From contig CM057002.1 in assembly GCA_029891345.1 (NCBI GenBank), positions 20,846,295 through 20,910,294 on the forward strand: a stretch of DNA of 64,000 nucleotides, written 5' to 3'. The translations under genes and the position numbers were made by a program. Below, piece after piece: positions 32,431-44,166 of this stretch (positions are counted from its first letter, which is position 1; the number at the start of each line of letters is the position of its first letter). The DNA is from Dryococelus australis. Lineage: Eukaryota; Arthropoda; Insecta; Phasmatodea; Phasmatidae. The notes under the pieces were generated by a model that worked only from the letters and a program-made list of their open reading frames with translations, made no database searches and had not been told where the DNA came from.

Positions 32431-35400
32431 GTACTGCACTCTACTGTACATACCGCCTCTTCCTTTCTCGCTGGCGGCATGCCAGCATCTACCCCAACCA
32501 GTGGTGTAATTAATTAGTGGCTTTGGGGAGAGGGTGTGGGGGTGATTGAAATGTTACTGGGGGAGTGGGGGTATGGAATATCCCTTAAGTGGGAGGAGAG
32601 CTCAGGGGGTCCTCTACCTACGAAAATTTTTAAAACTTTACCTCCAAGTGATGCACTGTAAGCCATTTTTCTGATTATATAAGTATTGCCCATTGAGAAA
32701 AATATTTTCAAAATACAGAATGTAATCCCCCTCCTGCCCTCCAAAGTTATGCCACCGACCCTTATACACTTCTATGCACCTAGCAACACTTTACGTTCAG
32801 TAGGAGCATGCGAAGTATTTCACAGCAAGCTCTATACACCTTAGATCAGCTTTATCATGTTATAAAAATGCACGCATCATGGCTAAGCAAACATCATTGA
32901 TAATGATAGTGATAATAATGGAATTCTGCCACATACACACGCAGAGATATGGATATATAAATGCATAAATGAATGGACAGACAGGTAGAGAGAAATAGAG
33001 AAAGAGACAAAGTGACAGAAAAAACAGGAGGATAAGAGACGAATGCAAACACAGTAGCAGACAGAGCTGGATACAAGTGTGACAAAGAGAGAGGGAGAGA
33101 GGGAGAGAAGGAAAGAGAGTAAGAGAGAGTGAGAGAAAGAGAGAGAGAAAACTGAGACAAAGGAGAGAAACAGAGATACCAAGAGAGAAAAGCTGAGAAG
33201 CGTTAGGGTATTAAACAAGTACAATTTTTTATCTGCACTATTTCTGGCCTTCTTCAGACTCTACAAAATGGATTTGCAAATGCTTGCCCCACCTGAGTGA
33301 TAGATTTGTTGTTCCAGCCATAGGAATGGAAGAGGTAAGGTGCTGTGAAGTGAAGTGAGTATGTGAGATATGAGTGGAGCAGGAGCATTATAAAAATGTG
33401 AGAGGAAGCAGGAGTACCCCACGAAAACCCCAACACCACATCTAACACACTTGCCATATATGAATTACAGTTCAAAATATTTCTGTCCACTACGGTTTGG
33501 GGTGGTTCAGAGGACCTCTTTGGTGGAAGGTTCATAAATAACACCAACCCTTCCAAGGATTGGTGTTATGTTTTGATAGACAGTATTCCCTTTACCCAGG
33601 ACAACCACCATCTGTAACAACGAGAATTTTCATTTTGAGAATGCAGCCCCAAGAATTCACAGTGTAACTTAGGATGACTTCTGAGGTATGCAAACTCAAT
33701 TGAGAGCTGTCTAAATTATGCTTCAGCTGGTTAGGTGTATTGTGCCATGAATAATAATTTATACTTCAATTCACCAACACAGTCGACATTTGTGAACCCT
33801 TGATGTGGAATGATCGTCCAACATTTTCTATGCTGGCATTCCCATTAATCACAAGAAAACCGCCCAGTAATATACAACCAAAATTTGGTATAGTAACAAT
33901 ACGAAATTGTGCTTCTGCCCTTTTTCTCACAGAGAGATTTTTTATTAATTTGCTGCAAGTTTCTGCAGCGTGCTCTATTATATTCTTCCTCCATCAAGGT
34001 GAACAACTCTCTTTTTTTGTAGACAGTGCAGTCACATTATCAATCACTGTTCCAACTTATCCCAATGATATTCAGATTGTAGCCGAGTTTATGATTTTTT
34101 ACTGTCCATTCAAAAGCATCCACTTTTATGTTTTCAAACTACTTGTTAGAGCCCTCACTTTATATATGGGTGAAAGCAAAATGGCCAAATTCCAAATTGT
34201 TGCCACAGTGTGGATAGTGCTGAATTGTCTACAATAACTTACTAGGCATTGGTATTCATTGATTCATATACTAATACCACTGGTCTGAGACCAGACCATT
34301 GTACCGACAAGTGCAATTGACATACCATTTTAATTACAATAAATGAACACAATTCCATTTCATAATATATTTTATTGACAGCTCCTTGGTACAAATGCAA
34401 AATTCATGAAACAAATTTGGTATTAAAGGGCAGACTTGCCATGCATATAAAAGACGTTAAACATTCCAAAGATCTCATAAACAATATCTGAAACTCACTC
34501 TGATATATTTAATTAACATATGGCATTTCGCCAATATTACAACAGCCCAATCCAATTACCTTACAATAGGGCATCTCAATAAAATATACGCTCGAACAAT
34601 AACATCAGCTGCCTCCCAGCTGAGCGTATAGTGACACAATGTACTTACTAAAATATTTAATCATTCTGAGATCAAATCAAATTCATATTTAAAGCACGGT
34701 AGTGTAAGTTTCTGAACACACTTAAAATATTTCCCAAGGGCTAGGCAAAAGAACCTTAACATTCAAGTGACTCAGTTAAAGCTTGCTCTTATTCCGTTAG
34801 GAATAATGAATACTATTTCAATACAAGCACTCTTCTCACAAGAAATAATTAAAAACCCTAATGTGTGTCCGCACTATTTAATGTGCTATAACATAACAGG
34901 GATATTTCACTGTGTAGGCCAAACCTGATTACAAAGGCACGTGTCGCGGCGAACATCACCCAGCAAGGGACATGTACGATAAAATGAACATATTAAAAAC
35001 TATTAATAATCTTTAAGTGCCAAGGACACCTAATAACGGCCCATTAAAGTTGTACCACTCTAAAAATTAACGTTTACTAAACACGTTACAAAGACGCAAT
35101 TGCATGAGTAGTAGAAGCGCGTTTGAATGAAGCAATATGGATCAATCAATGGGACGGCTTAACAAACTAAGCACACACATAATTAATAAGCGAAATCCAC
35201 ACCAAGCTACCAAAGCCAAAAAAACTACGTGGTAAAAATTTAGACCGTGCGGCCCAAAAAAGAGAGCGACCTCTAAGAATCTACAGCACACCCTCAATAT
35301 TACGTTCGAACTTCGTTTACGCCAAACCATGAAAAAACTATTTGCCCAAAATGTTTCTTGAGCAAAATTCCACCACTCACCATTTACTAGCAGCAGACAC

Positions 35401-37322
35401 CTTCCAACTCTAAGAATTAACACTGTAAACTTCATTACTGACAATTATTTGAGCGCCGAGCCAATCGCATAGTACACTCTCCTGTTGCAACCCCAGTTGA
35501 TGGCCAAGAGACAGCTGAGTAGGCCCACCCCAGGCAGGCAGAGAGGGCGTCGATTCAGATGCGGCGGTGTGAATACGAATGAAACATTAAATTAAAAATC
35601 GGGGCGCACTCGTAAGGGGGGGGGGTGGGGGGAGGTGGGACAGGGGCAATGGTAGGAGAAAGGAAGGAGCATCATACCTCCAGCGAGATAAGGGAAACAG
35701 TGCTGCGTGCAGTGACGGCAGGACACATTATCTAGGCGGCAGGATTTTCAAATGCAGTCACACCATCGGAACACATGGTTGCTCTTCCACTGCCTGAAAC
35801 TTCAGGTCTTGAGAGACCAACTGAAAGTCTTGAGTAACTGTTTGTAACAGATTCCTTCAGTTTGACTTCGCCAGACAGATGCTGCGACTGTGCCAACCTG
35901 TCAATATTTTCGGCTGAGCAGGTCTAAACTGACGTGCTATAACTTCCTCATACTTCCATTTCATCTCTTCGTCACCCACTGTCGTGTATGGTATCTGGAA
36001 CTTGCCCAAAATCTCACATAAAGATTGATCAAATCTGTGGATACCAACAATCATGTCCTGTTCAACACCACTAACATTGTGTTGTAACATTTCAGTTATT
36101 TTTTATGCAGTAATATTAACCTCATTTATAAATGACATTTCCCAACATTTGCACGGCTGGGAATAATGCCACAGCACCAGCTAGCTCAGCGAATTTTGCA
36201 GATGGAGGTTAAAAAGTTCGTTTTGAATTAGAATGCTGAAATTCTGTTCTCATTTTTTATTGGCTCATTCATATTGCAGAATAAATGTCACTATTTCCAA
36301 TATCAATAATGAAACTTAAAACATCTTGCAGGAATTACAGATGAACTGCTCATGTGTATAATTTACAAAGAAAACACACGTGCGTCCATTCTTGGCGGTG
36401 GTAGCTGTATTTGCGGAAGAGGAATGCGCTCGACTCAACCTTCAGCATCATCCTGTTCTAACCTGCACTCTGATTGGCTGTCAGCTGACTATGCCACACT
36501 CCTCATACAATCAGCAATGGCAAGATGAGAGCCAATCAGGATACCTTTATTTAATATTGCGTGATCGACAAAATGCAATATTTACTACCCTCTAAGGGCT
36601 AATGAACAATAACTTCCAAATTACCTCTACAACAAAAAAAAAACATACACTGCACTCCGCTTAAACAATGCACCAAATCTTGATCTGAAAATTATATTAA
36701 TTACTCGCCACCACGACCAAATAATCCGAAACCAAAAGACAAAAATAAAAACCTGAAAAACCGCAACGTTACAGTGTCATGTTCTTATTCTGAAGGCTGT
36801 AGCTCTGATTGACTTTCCAGGGATGTCTGGTAATCAATGAACTTTTAAGTTTCTTCATCTGTTTAACTTTACATGACGGGCTGAATAAACTATGCATTTA
36901 ATTCAATTTTTTCTCTCCGCTTCATCTGTAAGTAATTGTCATAAACACATTACTTAAAATATATTTATATGCTGTATTTCAAACTTGTCATTATTTTCTC
37001 AACATCCCATAATTTATAATATCTTCTTAAACACCCCTTTGCCCCTATACAGTAATTTTAATTTAATTGCTATTTCTACAGTCACAATAATATTTTGAGA
37101 TCTTACCTCTTCCTAATTATTGTTTACTTTGGAACCCATATACTCCATGAAAAGTTTGTGTGTGCAGCCCTGGCTTAATGAGACAAGTCACAGCTTCATC
37201 ATGATTCCCTGAGGTAGGTACTACATCTTACAAGCAGCAAGGAGTTGCAACCATTGGTGGTTAGAGACCCACCCTTGGCACGGTTGAGAATTTGATCATC
37301 AAGTAGTTTGCAGCCCATGCCG
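32431..37322. other. Dgk intron, mostly without features
   Basis: A purine-rich (GA) microsatellite spans about 32978-33196. A diverged minus-strand SINE tail may lie at 33345-33440. A plus-strand open frame of 145 codons (33800-34237) is hydrophobic with no domain I recognise. A minus-strand frame of 77 codons (35857-36090; MIVGIHRFDQSLCEILGKF) looks coding-like but has no family assignment. A G-rich run lies near 35617. Confidence 0.4.
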
Positions 37323-37571
37323 CGTGACGGTGAGATGCCGAGGCCTGGGATGAAGGCAAGATGTGCTTGCAGGCAGCCTGGGTGCCTCGGTGCACCCAAT
37401 GCTGACGTGACGGTGCGATGCCGAGGCCTGGGATGAAGGCAAGATGTGCTTGCAGGCAGCCTGGGTGCCTCGGTGCACCCAATGCTGACGTGACAGTGAG
37501 ATGCCGAGGCCTGGGATGAAGGCAAGATGTGCTTGCAGGCAGCCTGGGTGCCTCGGTGCACCCGATGCTGA
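37323..37571 (+). repeat. 83-bp tandem repeat covering a Dgk splice acceptor
   Basis: Three head-to-tail copies, starting at 37323, 37406 and 37489, nearly identical. Each has GATGAAGGCAAGATGTGCTT, then GCAG|GCAGCCTGGGTGCCTC, so each holds a copy of the intron end and the first 30 or so coding bases of the next exon. The third copy runs straight into the real exon. Copies 1 and 2 lack one G (ACGTGACG instead of ACGGTGACG). Because 83 is not a multiple of three, using an upstream acceptor with the copies retained would shift the frame. Confidence 0.9.
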
Positions 37572-37712
37572 CGGTGACGCAGACCTCGTATTCGTGCCAC
37601 GAGGTGCTAGAGAAGAAGAGTGCAGACTCGTCGCCCAGCCACAGCCAGGTGTCGCGCAACTCATCCCGTCGCTCCAACAACTCCTTGCTCGTCACCAACG
37701 GCAAGCTCGAAG
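37539..37712 (+). CDS. Dgk: Dgk exon: Ser-rich linker
   Basis: Codes GSLGASVHPMLTVTQTSYSC, then a Ser-rich stretch (SSPSHSQVSRNSSRRSNNSL), a probable phosphorylated, flexible linker between the RVH domain and EF-hands. The acceptor at CTTGCAG|GC fits the phase-1 end of the previous exon. The closer AG at 37581-37582 would give phase 0 and break the frame, which is why I chose 37539. The donor is GAAG|GTCTGT, weaker than the others. The start lies in the third copy of the 83-bp repeat. Confidence 0.75.
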
Positions 37713-39794
37713 GTCTGTCTCGCCCACTCTCTGCAACTTATACATTAGCAAATATTATTAATTTGATTTATTTAAGTGCCAAGCATATATGATAATGTTA
37801 TCTCATACACACAATTAGTTAAGCACCAAAGGCAACATGTAATGTATGCACAAGAAACTGCCTGTAAATTTGTCAATATAATTTTTAATTGCCTTTGTTT
37901 GTCCTTGCCAAATGAATCATATGGCAAAAAAAAATAAATTAACTGCTCATTAAACATCAATCAGTAATATGGTCACTACAACTCACTTTTACAGGGTGGC
38001 TAGCAGTATTCCTAAAAAAATTCCTTTACATTTCCCCGAATTTTCTACATTACTTTTCCTCGACAAACATACTATGGTAAAAAATTAGAAAATGTGGAGT
38101 TATTTCCACAAAAACTACACATTTATTTTATGGGTAGCACAGACGTAGTCTCCCTTTATGGATACTTTTCTATGAATAAATAACTATTTATAAAAATACA
38201 AGAAAGAAAAGATACGATAAAAAAAAAAAAAGGTTGAGTGGAGATGTTTGGACAGCTATAAACAACAGTAAGGTCTTGAGAGCCAATGAGGAGTAAGCGA
38301 GGTGGATATGGAGCAGTGCTGGAATGCAAGGGTGAGGAAAATGGAAGATTGCCAAGAAAACCAGTCAACTAGCAGCATCCAATGGCATGATTCCCAGAGT
38401 GAAAATCGGTGACAGGGGCAAAAATACAGCCGCAATACACGGACACGACACTGTACAATACAGCATTTCATTTAGACCACTACAAGTGTTCAAATTATTA
38501 TTTCAGCTAATATTTGAATAGCAAAATCTTAAACTACCACGTAAAATTACATTTTACATAATGTAAGTGCTTGCTGTATGACGAAAAATTTCAGGCAATG
38601 AAATATGGTAAAATGATAGCTATGATCGAAAGAAACATATTTGCCACTTCCCTTTTCCCACAGCTTTTAAATCTTTCTAGAGGTGGAATAAACCAAAAAT
38701 GTATGTATCTAGAAAAAGTGACCGAATTCAAAATTAATTTTCTTACAAAAACATATTTCCTACAATGTTATCCAAATTCCCTGTCCTCATATAAATACCC
38801 CTGATATTTTCTGGCTTTTCCATTAATGCAAAATTCCTTGACTTTTCTAGGTTTTGCCCAATTTCCCTGATGCTATCCTGGTTTAGCTGGTAAGCCACAG
38901 ACACCAGATGTTCTAACGCCGTTGCTATGCAAAAACTTTCATACAAAGAAAAGCGACACATGCACTGTTATTGTGACTTCTCTTTGTGAGGCAGTCGCTA
39001 CTGGGATATCATTGTAAAATTACAATCCTGAATACAGTGCTTTCGTTGACAATATAGTTACTAATGAAAATGCTGACTTATAATTTAATGCTATGTGGTT
39101 ATTGTAATAATGAGTGTATGGTAGATTTTTATTTCAAGATGATGGTACACGAGTTTTACACTAAGTTAAAAAAACAACTATATTTATGTGGATAGGAAAA
39201 AAAAGTAGAGCAGATTGGCATGTCTATATATTCTTTCATACAGTCACTCCACAGTAAATATCATAAAATGGAGTAGGTACCATAATCTAATATTATTTTA
39301 TGCCATGCCATGTTTTCATCCATAGTGAAAAACTGAATGCTTGCCAAAAGCATCAACTTAAAGTAGAGTACTGCAAGCTCATATAATAAACAATTTCCTA
39401 CATTGTATTTTCCTATCACTGTTACAACCAATAGAAATATTTGGACATAACGTACTTTCCATTTTCACTAGCAGAAATTTATTGCAAACCTTCTAGAGAC
39501 TAAAATTTTAAAATAAATTTTGTAGAATATGTAATATCACATGCCATCTTGCTGAGAAAAGTTGACAAGTATGCCATTAGGGTACCAATAATATGCAAAA
39601 GAACAGACTCACAAGTACTCGCAGTCTAGAACTTGTCAACAGGCACACATAACGAAGGAACAACATTTTTCACGCTGTCGCGACATTTCGCTGGTAAGGC
39701 TAGATTCAATGGGCGGCAAGGTTGTAGGGTCCTACGACTTGCAGTCCAGGGAAGCTAGTCCAGCCAGCGAAACATCATGACCGCACAACCACGT
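37713..39794. other. Dgk intron with a SINE and small inverted repeats
   Basis: A minus-strand SINE family A body without head lies at 38230-38415 (GGTCTTGAGAGCCAATGAGG to GGCATGATTCCCAGAGTG). TTACAGGGTGGCTAGCAG at 37992 and CTGGTAAGCCACAG near 38888 may be ends of a diverged element around it. An imperfect 18-bp inverted repeat (TTTCGCTGG / CCAGCGAAA) lies at 39684-39772. The rest is AT-rich. Confidence 0.45.
38230..38415 (-). mobile_element. SINE family A, head missing
   Basis: On the minus strand it has the family body and end, including GCATTCCAGCACTGCTCCAT and CTCATTGGCTCTCAAGACCT. The tRNA-like part is lost. Confidence 0.75.
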
Positions 39795-40206
39795 TGACGC
39801 CGGCTAACAGCCAGCGGCGCTAGAGCCCATGACGGCGCTCACCACGCATGTGTCACGTGTCCCGCACGCGCGCAAAGAGGCCAATAATTTCGAACTTACA
39901 CGTGAATGATGTTTTCAGTGTAAAATTGGTTCCATATTTGTATTTGCAGGGTTAATGTGCCTTAAAATGTTTTTAAGTGTTTGTTGCTACGTTGAACTTG
40001 TTTGGTTATAAAATTCAAAGTGCCCGCGGCACTGAGATTAAGAACACTGATATTTCGGCATGAACGCCGTCATAAAGAGACACTAAATTAATATGAAAAT
40101 TGATAAAAAATAAACTATAAAACTGCAAAACAATACTTAATTTAATTTGTGCCATTATTATTTTCTATAATAAAATATTTTACTCGGCGTGCATAGCACT
40201 TCCGCC
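39795..40206 (+). repeat. 5' LTR, truncated
   Basis: Matches the first 410 bp or so of the 3' LTR at 44167 (CGGCATGAACGCCGTCATAA is shared) and breaks after GCATAGCACTTCCGC, where the 3' LTR continues TATGTGAACCCC. The missing part is about 1.45 kb, so the break marks a deletion that also removed gag. Confidence 0.9.
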
Positions 40207-40348
40207 GACACAGAAACTTCCTCCACAACAACAGGTGAAATAGTTACCAAGGCAACAGATCGGAAAACCAAGTCGGGAGGTTGGCGAAACAGCACCTGCA
40301 CCAATCTCACCACCAAGTCATATCAATCCGCCTTATGAAGGTGCAAAA

Positions 40349-40780
40349 ATGTCCCAATTAACTGACAGTACCGCAAAAGCACTGGCAGTGTGTGTAGAAC
40401 TTGAAGAGAAACATGACACAGCTGTTATTGACTTTGCCACTAGTCACAACTTTGCATGTGAGGGTTTGAAACAAGCGATAACAATTAGGGTGCCACAGAG
40501 ACATCTGCAATTCGCTACCACCCACCAACAGGGAGAAGCGAAAAGTGTTATGCACGTAACGGTAGGAATCAGAGAGCTGTGTACCAAGCGCGATGTCTAC
40601 ATTGTGCCAGACTTGTGCGAAGAAGTGATTTTGGGACTGCCATGGCTTGTTCACAATCACGCAGTGATAGAACCGCACCTGAATCATCTGCACATGGAGG
40701 ACATGTGGCCGATGGACCGTTTACGCCGCGGGAGCAACACCACCAACAACAACAATAACAACTGCTGTGCCGCTTGCTGA
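40349..40780 (+). pseudogene. Retrotransposon aspartic protease region
   Basis: A 143-codon frame. The end of a retropepsin-like fold is visible (VILGLPWLVHNHAVIEPHLN, the usual hydrophobic-Gly-x-x-Trp-Leu pattern), preceded by beta-strand-like sequence with VIDFATSHNFA where a protease active site (Asp-Ser/Thr-Gly-Ala) would be expected. The canonical DTGA/DSGA is not intact (AVIDFATS). The following RT lies in another frame, with the shift near 40700. The start is arbitrary because of the upstream deletion. Confidence 0.6.
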
Positions 40781-41834
40781 CTTCGAGCACGAGGTTCCCG
40801 CCACACATCAGCAACGTCTGCAATATCTGCTGGACCAGTATGCTAGTGTGTTCTACACTGAGGGGAAGCTGCAGCTCACCGACGTCACGGAGCAGGCGAT
40901 CGTCACAACGCACAAGGACCCGGTATACTCCAAGTCACGAGACCCAGGTATTTTCTTTCACCGTGTCATCAACCAGCAGGTATGTGAGATGCTCAATAAT
41001 AATGTTATTGAACCTTCACAAAGTCTCTATAATTCAAGCATTACCCTTGCTCCAAAGAAAGATGGCGGATGGCGATTCTGTGTCGACTTCCGCCCCCTTA
41101 ACAAGATTACAGTAAACATGCCGCCACCAGTCATAAACATGAAAGACACTTCGTCAACATTAGGACCAGCTACCGATTTCATATCACTTGATTTAAAGTC
41201 TGGATATTGGCAAGTGCCTATCCGCCAGCAGGACAGAAAGAAAACCGTATTTACCACGTCAGATGGGCGTAGATTACAGTTCATTGCAATGCAATTTGGT
41301 TTAAAAAGTGCCCCTGCAACGTTTCAGAACTTATTGGTTAATGTATTGGATGGATTTATTGGAGACTTTACGATGGGGTATTTAGATGATGTACTTGTTT
41401 GGTCTAACAGCTGGGAAGAGCATTTGCACGATCTGAGCCTTGTGTTTGAACGGCTCAAACGTAATAAACCTACGTGCAAAGTGGAAAAGTGTAAGTTGAG
41501 TATGAGTAGAATGGAGTTTCTAGGACATTATGTAACAGCAAACAGACACGAACAAGAACAACACATACAGGACATTCAAAACAAACCCACACCCAGATCA
41601 CGCAAACAAATCAGGAAGTTGGTTCGCTTAATTAATTGGTTAAGGGAATTTGTCCCGAACTTTCCCATAATCACTGCACCGTTAACTGCTTTGTTGTGTG
41701 GAAAACGTAAATTTGCCTGGACACTTCAAGCCGATCAAGCATGTAAAGACATTGAAATTGCATTTCAGAACTGTAATCCGCTGTCTAGATTCAACCCAGA
41801 GTTACCCATTGTCATACAAACAGATGCCAGTTAA
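40767..41834 (+). pseudogene. Retrotransposon reverse transcriptase region
   Basis: 355 codons open to a TAA at 41832. RT landmarks in order: VIEPSQSLYNSSITLAPKK, GWRFCVDFRPLN, FISLDLKSGYWQVPI with the first catalytic Asp, FGLKSAPATFQNLL, then YLDD with the two other catalytic Asp, and FLGHYV. The connection domain (TAPLTALL, RKFAWT) follows and the RNase H start ends at the stop. RT itself looks intact; the stop right after the first RNase H Asp (IQTDAS) breaks the polyprotein. It would be expressed as part of Gag-Pol from the LTR promoter. Confidence 0.9.
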
Positions 41835-42311
41835 GAAGGCATTGGGTCCGTGCTGTATCAGGAGGGAACACACAGGGAAAAACATATCATCAGTTACCAC
41901 AGTACAAAATTCGGGGACGCGGAACGTAAATATCACGTTAACGAACAAGAATGATTGGCCATTGTACATGCATTGCGGAAGTACCGGCCGTAATTACTAG
42001 GAAGGCAGTTTACACTCAAAACTGACAACCGATGCCTTGTATGGTTAGAGGGAATACATAACGGGAAAAGCAAACTTGCCGGCTGGGTGCTGTTACTGCA
42101 AGAATACAATTTCAAGGTAGAACACGTAACGGGGAAAACCAACGAACTCGCGGACGCCTTGTCCAGGAATCCTTGCCCGAATCTAACGGTAACTGACGAT
42201 GCCAAGTGGGAAGAGGCGATGCCATCTTGCCGCGTAATACTAACTGCAAAAAACAAACTCTCGTTGTACAAAACATTGTTGCCACACCACCTGGCGAACT
42301 TGTATCCTTGA
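41835..42311 (+). pseudogene. Retrotransposon RNase H and linker, with stops
   Basis: Continues in the RT frame with in-frame stops at 41832, 41952 and 41991, then an open piece to a TGA at 42309. RNase H landmarks are visible (KYHVNEQE before the second stop, LLGRQFTLKTDNRCLVWL with an active-site Asp, then ELADALSR). The three stops rule out function. Confidence 0.85.
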
Positions 42312-42418
42312 ATGTACGTGACGTGTTAAAAGAGGTACACACTGAACAAGAAAATTCGCCAGATGTTACGTAACGCCGACAACACTGTGACACAAGTTAC
42401 ACAGAACACTGGAGGGTA

Positions 42419-43214
42419 GTGGACAGAAAAATACAAACCAAACCACCTGGTAGTTGTGCGCGATGGCGTACGTATGTACCAAAAGAGAAACGGGAACTTG
42501 TGTTAAAGTATACACATGACAGTTTGGAGCATGGACACCCGGGATCCGAGCAAACACAAAGGAACGTGCAGATATTTTTTTCACTGGCCGGGGATTCAGG
42601 GAGATGTCAGGAAATATGTACATATCTGTGTCACGTGTAACACCCGTAAGCCGCGGAGAGCAGACGGCGACGCTCCACAACAGCCAACGCTGCCAACCGA
42701 GTCATTCAAAACCGTAGCTATCGACATCATCGGCCCGTACCCGCGTACGAAAACTGGGAAAAGATTTCTTGTTGTTGCCACGGATTTGTTTACCCGTTGG
42801 ATCGAGGCATTTCCTTTCAGCAATGTTCGTGCGCACACAGTTGCACAAGTAATTCAGAACGAGTTTTTCCCAAGGTGGGGACACCCTGAGTATTTGTTGA
42901 CAGACAATGGAACACAGTTTGTACGGCGAAAATGGAGGGAATACTGTACCAGGCGGGGAACAGAAAACCGTACCACCCTAGCCTACCATCCCAGGGCTAA
43001 CCCAACCGAGACACATAGCCAAGACGTAACAATCCAATTATGTGTACGGTTAGGCGAGGATCATACTAGGTGGGCCGAATTGATCCCGGAGGCAATGTTT
43101 TGCCTACGGAATAGAGTGAATGCAGCAACCGGGAAAACACCCGCCGAGAGGGCACAAGGTCGTGAACTTCGTGGCCCCGGAGCAACCCGTGAAAACCCCG
43201 CACAGAACACCTGA
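42419..43214 (+). pseudogene. Retrotransposon integrase region, frameshifted
   Basis: The zinc-binding part starts in one frame (YTHDSLEHGHPGSEQTQRNV) and continues in another (YVHICVTCNTRKP) after a run of seven T at 42575-42581, so one extra T in the homopolymer explains the shift. The catalytic core has its three acidic residues: FKTVAIDIIGPYP, YLLTDNGTQF and HPRANPTE. The frame is lost again after about 43190. Confidence 0.85.
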
Positions 43215-43329
43215 ACAAATTGCTGAACACCAGGTGCAGATACACGAAGAAGCCAGGTCGAACCAGATAAGGTATTGTAATGTGTAGATACCGGAGACCA
43301 ACAGGAGGCCACCCGAACTTGTACCCGGG

Positions 43330-43938
43330 ATGTACGTGTACGTAAGAGAGAACCAGTTATCGGCCGGGGCGAAAAAGTACTGTGCTGGACTGGCACCTAG
43401 TTGGACAGGGCCAGTGAGAGTGGTGGAAAAGATGGGAAATTCCATGTATCTAGTGAAGTCGGGACCCAGACGTGTCACGAAACGGCACCGTGACGACCTG
43501 CGGATAGCCCGAAACCCTGCAGGGAAGAGAGGCAAGGAGACGACGTTACACCCAGTACTGCAGGGAGTTTGGAGAATTTCACCAGGGAGTACACAAGATA
43601 GCAACAACATGTACACTGAGGAGAACAACACTAACACGGGAACACCCAGCCAAAGTAATGAACTGTCATTTAAGGGTTTTGCACCGACAGAACACTCTAC
43701 ACCTAGTAGTAGTGAGGTGGAAACAAGTACTACCGCAACACCATTTCTGGGTTTCTCTGTTAATGCTTGTAACAACACAACGAATCAGAGTGAATTTAAG
43801 GGTTTTCCCTACGGCAAAAGTGAAACCGGTTGTAACAGAAGTGTAAATGTAATTGTTGATACCACTTGTGAAGGCGAGACGCCTTTCAGAAGCTTTCCAG
43901 TTCTCGCAGGGGAGAGGGTTTGTAAGGGATTGGGGTAA
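43330..43938 (+). pseudogene. Integrase C-terminus with a long repeated tail
   Basis: A 202-codon frame in a different phase from the integrase core. The first 60 residues are the usual C-terminal SH3-like part (YVRENQLSAGAKKYC, GLAPSWTGPVRVVEKMGNSM, RRVTKRHRDDL). The rest is a Ser/Thr/Asn-rich tail in which an aromatic motif recurs four times: SFKGFAP, PFLGFSV, EFKGFPY and PFRSFPV. No envelope gene features (signal peptide, membrane segment) follow. Confidence 0.7.
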
Positions 43939-44149
43939 CTAGTAGGGCAGTGAGTGTGATGCCAAGTGTCAACAAAGCGCAATACAGCACTCGCAAGAGG
44001 CGAGCCGAGTCACCACCGCATACCCACATTGTTGTTCCCACCTCCTGCAAACGCCGAAGAAACCGACGACCTCCGAGGCCATGTCAATCGGCAACCAGCC
44101 GGGCAGAGTCTGCCAGAGCAATGTGTCATTGTTCGCACCGTCTTGGCCT

Positions 44150-44166
44150 TCGAAGGAGGGGTCATT
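44150..44166 (+). promoter_or_regulatory. Polypurine tract of the retrotransposon
   Basis: GAAGGAGGGG followed by TCATT lies directly before the TG of the 3' LTR, the place where plus-strand DNA synthesis is primed in LTR retrotransposons. Confidence 0.7.

Noticed and set aside
32025..32509. Several overlapping open frames on both strands around a GC-rich Dgk exon
   Set aside because: Only the plus-strand frame that matches the phases of the neighbouring exons and the type I DGK pattern is supported; the others are shadows of the GC-rich coding exon.
32860..33224. Minus-strand Leu/Ser-rich frames that look like membrane proteins
   Set aside because: They read through a (GA)n-rich microsatellite whose complement gives Ser/Leu/Phe codons; no start context or splice sites.
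33800..34237. 145-codon plus-strand frame in the Dgk intron
   Set aside because: Hydrophobic and of ordinary AT-rich composition, with no domain pattern and no supporting promoter or splice signals; kept only as a remark.
37581..37583. Alternative acceptor GACGCAG|ACC for the Ser-rich Dgk exon
   Set aside because: It would start in phase 0, but the previous exon ends in phase 1; the acceptor at 37538/37539 restores the frame.
37199..37704. Long minus-strand open frames of up to 147 codons with repeated Pro/His-rich peptides
   Set aside because: They are the antisense of the 83-bp tandem repeat and the Dgk exon. Three different frames are open at once because the unit is short and GC-rich, and no domain is visible.
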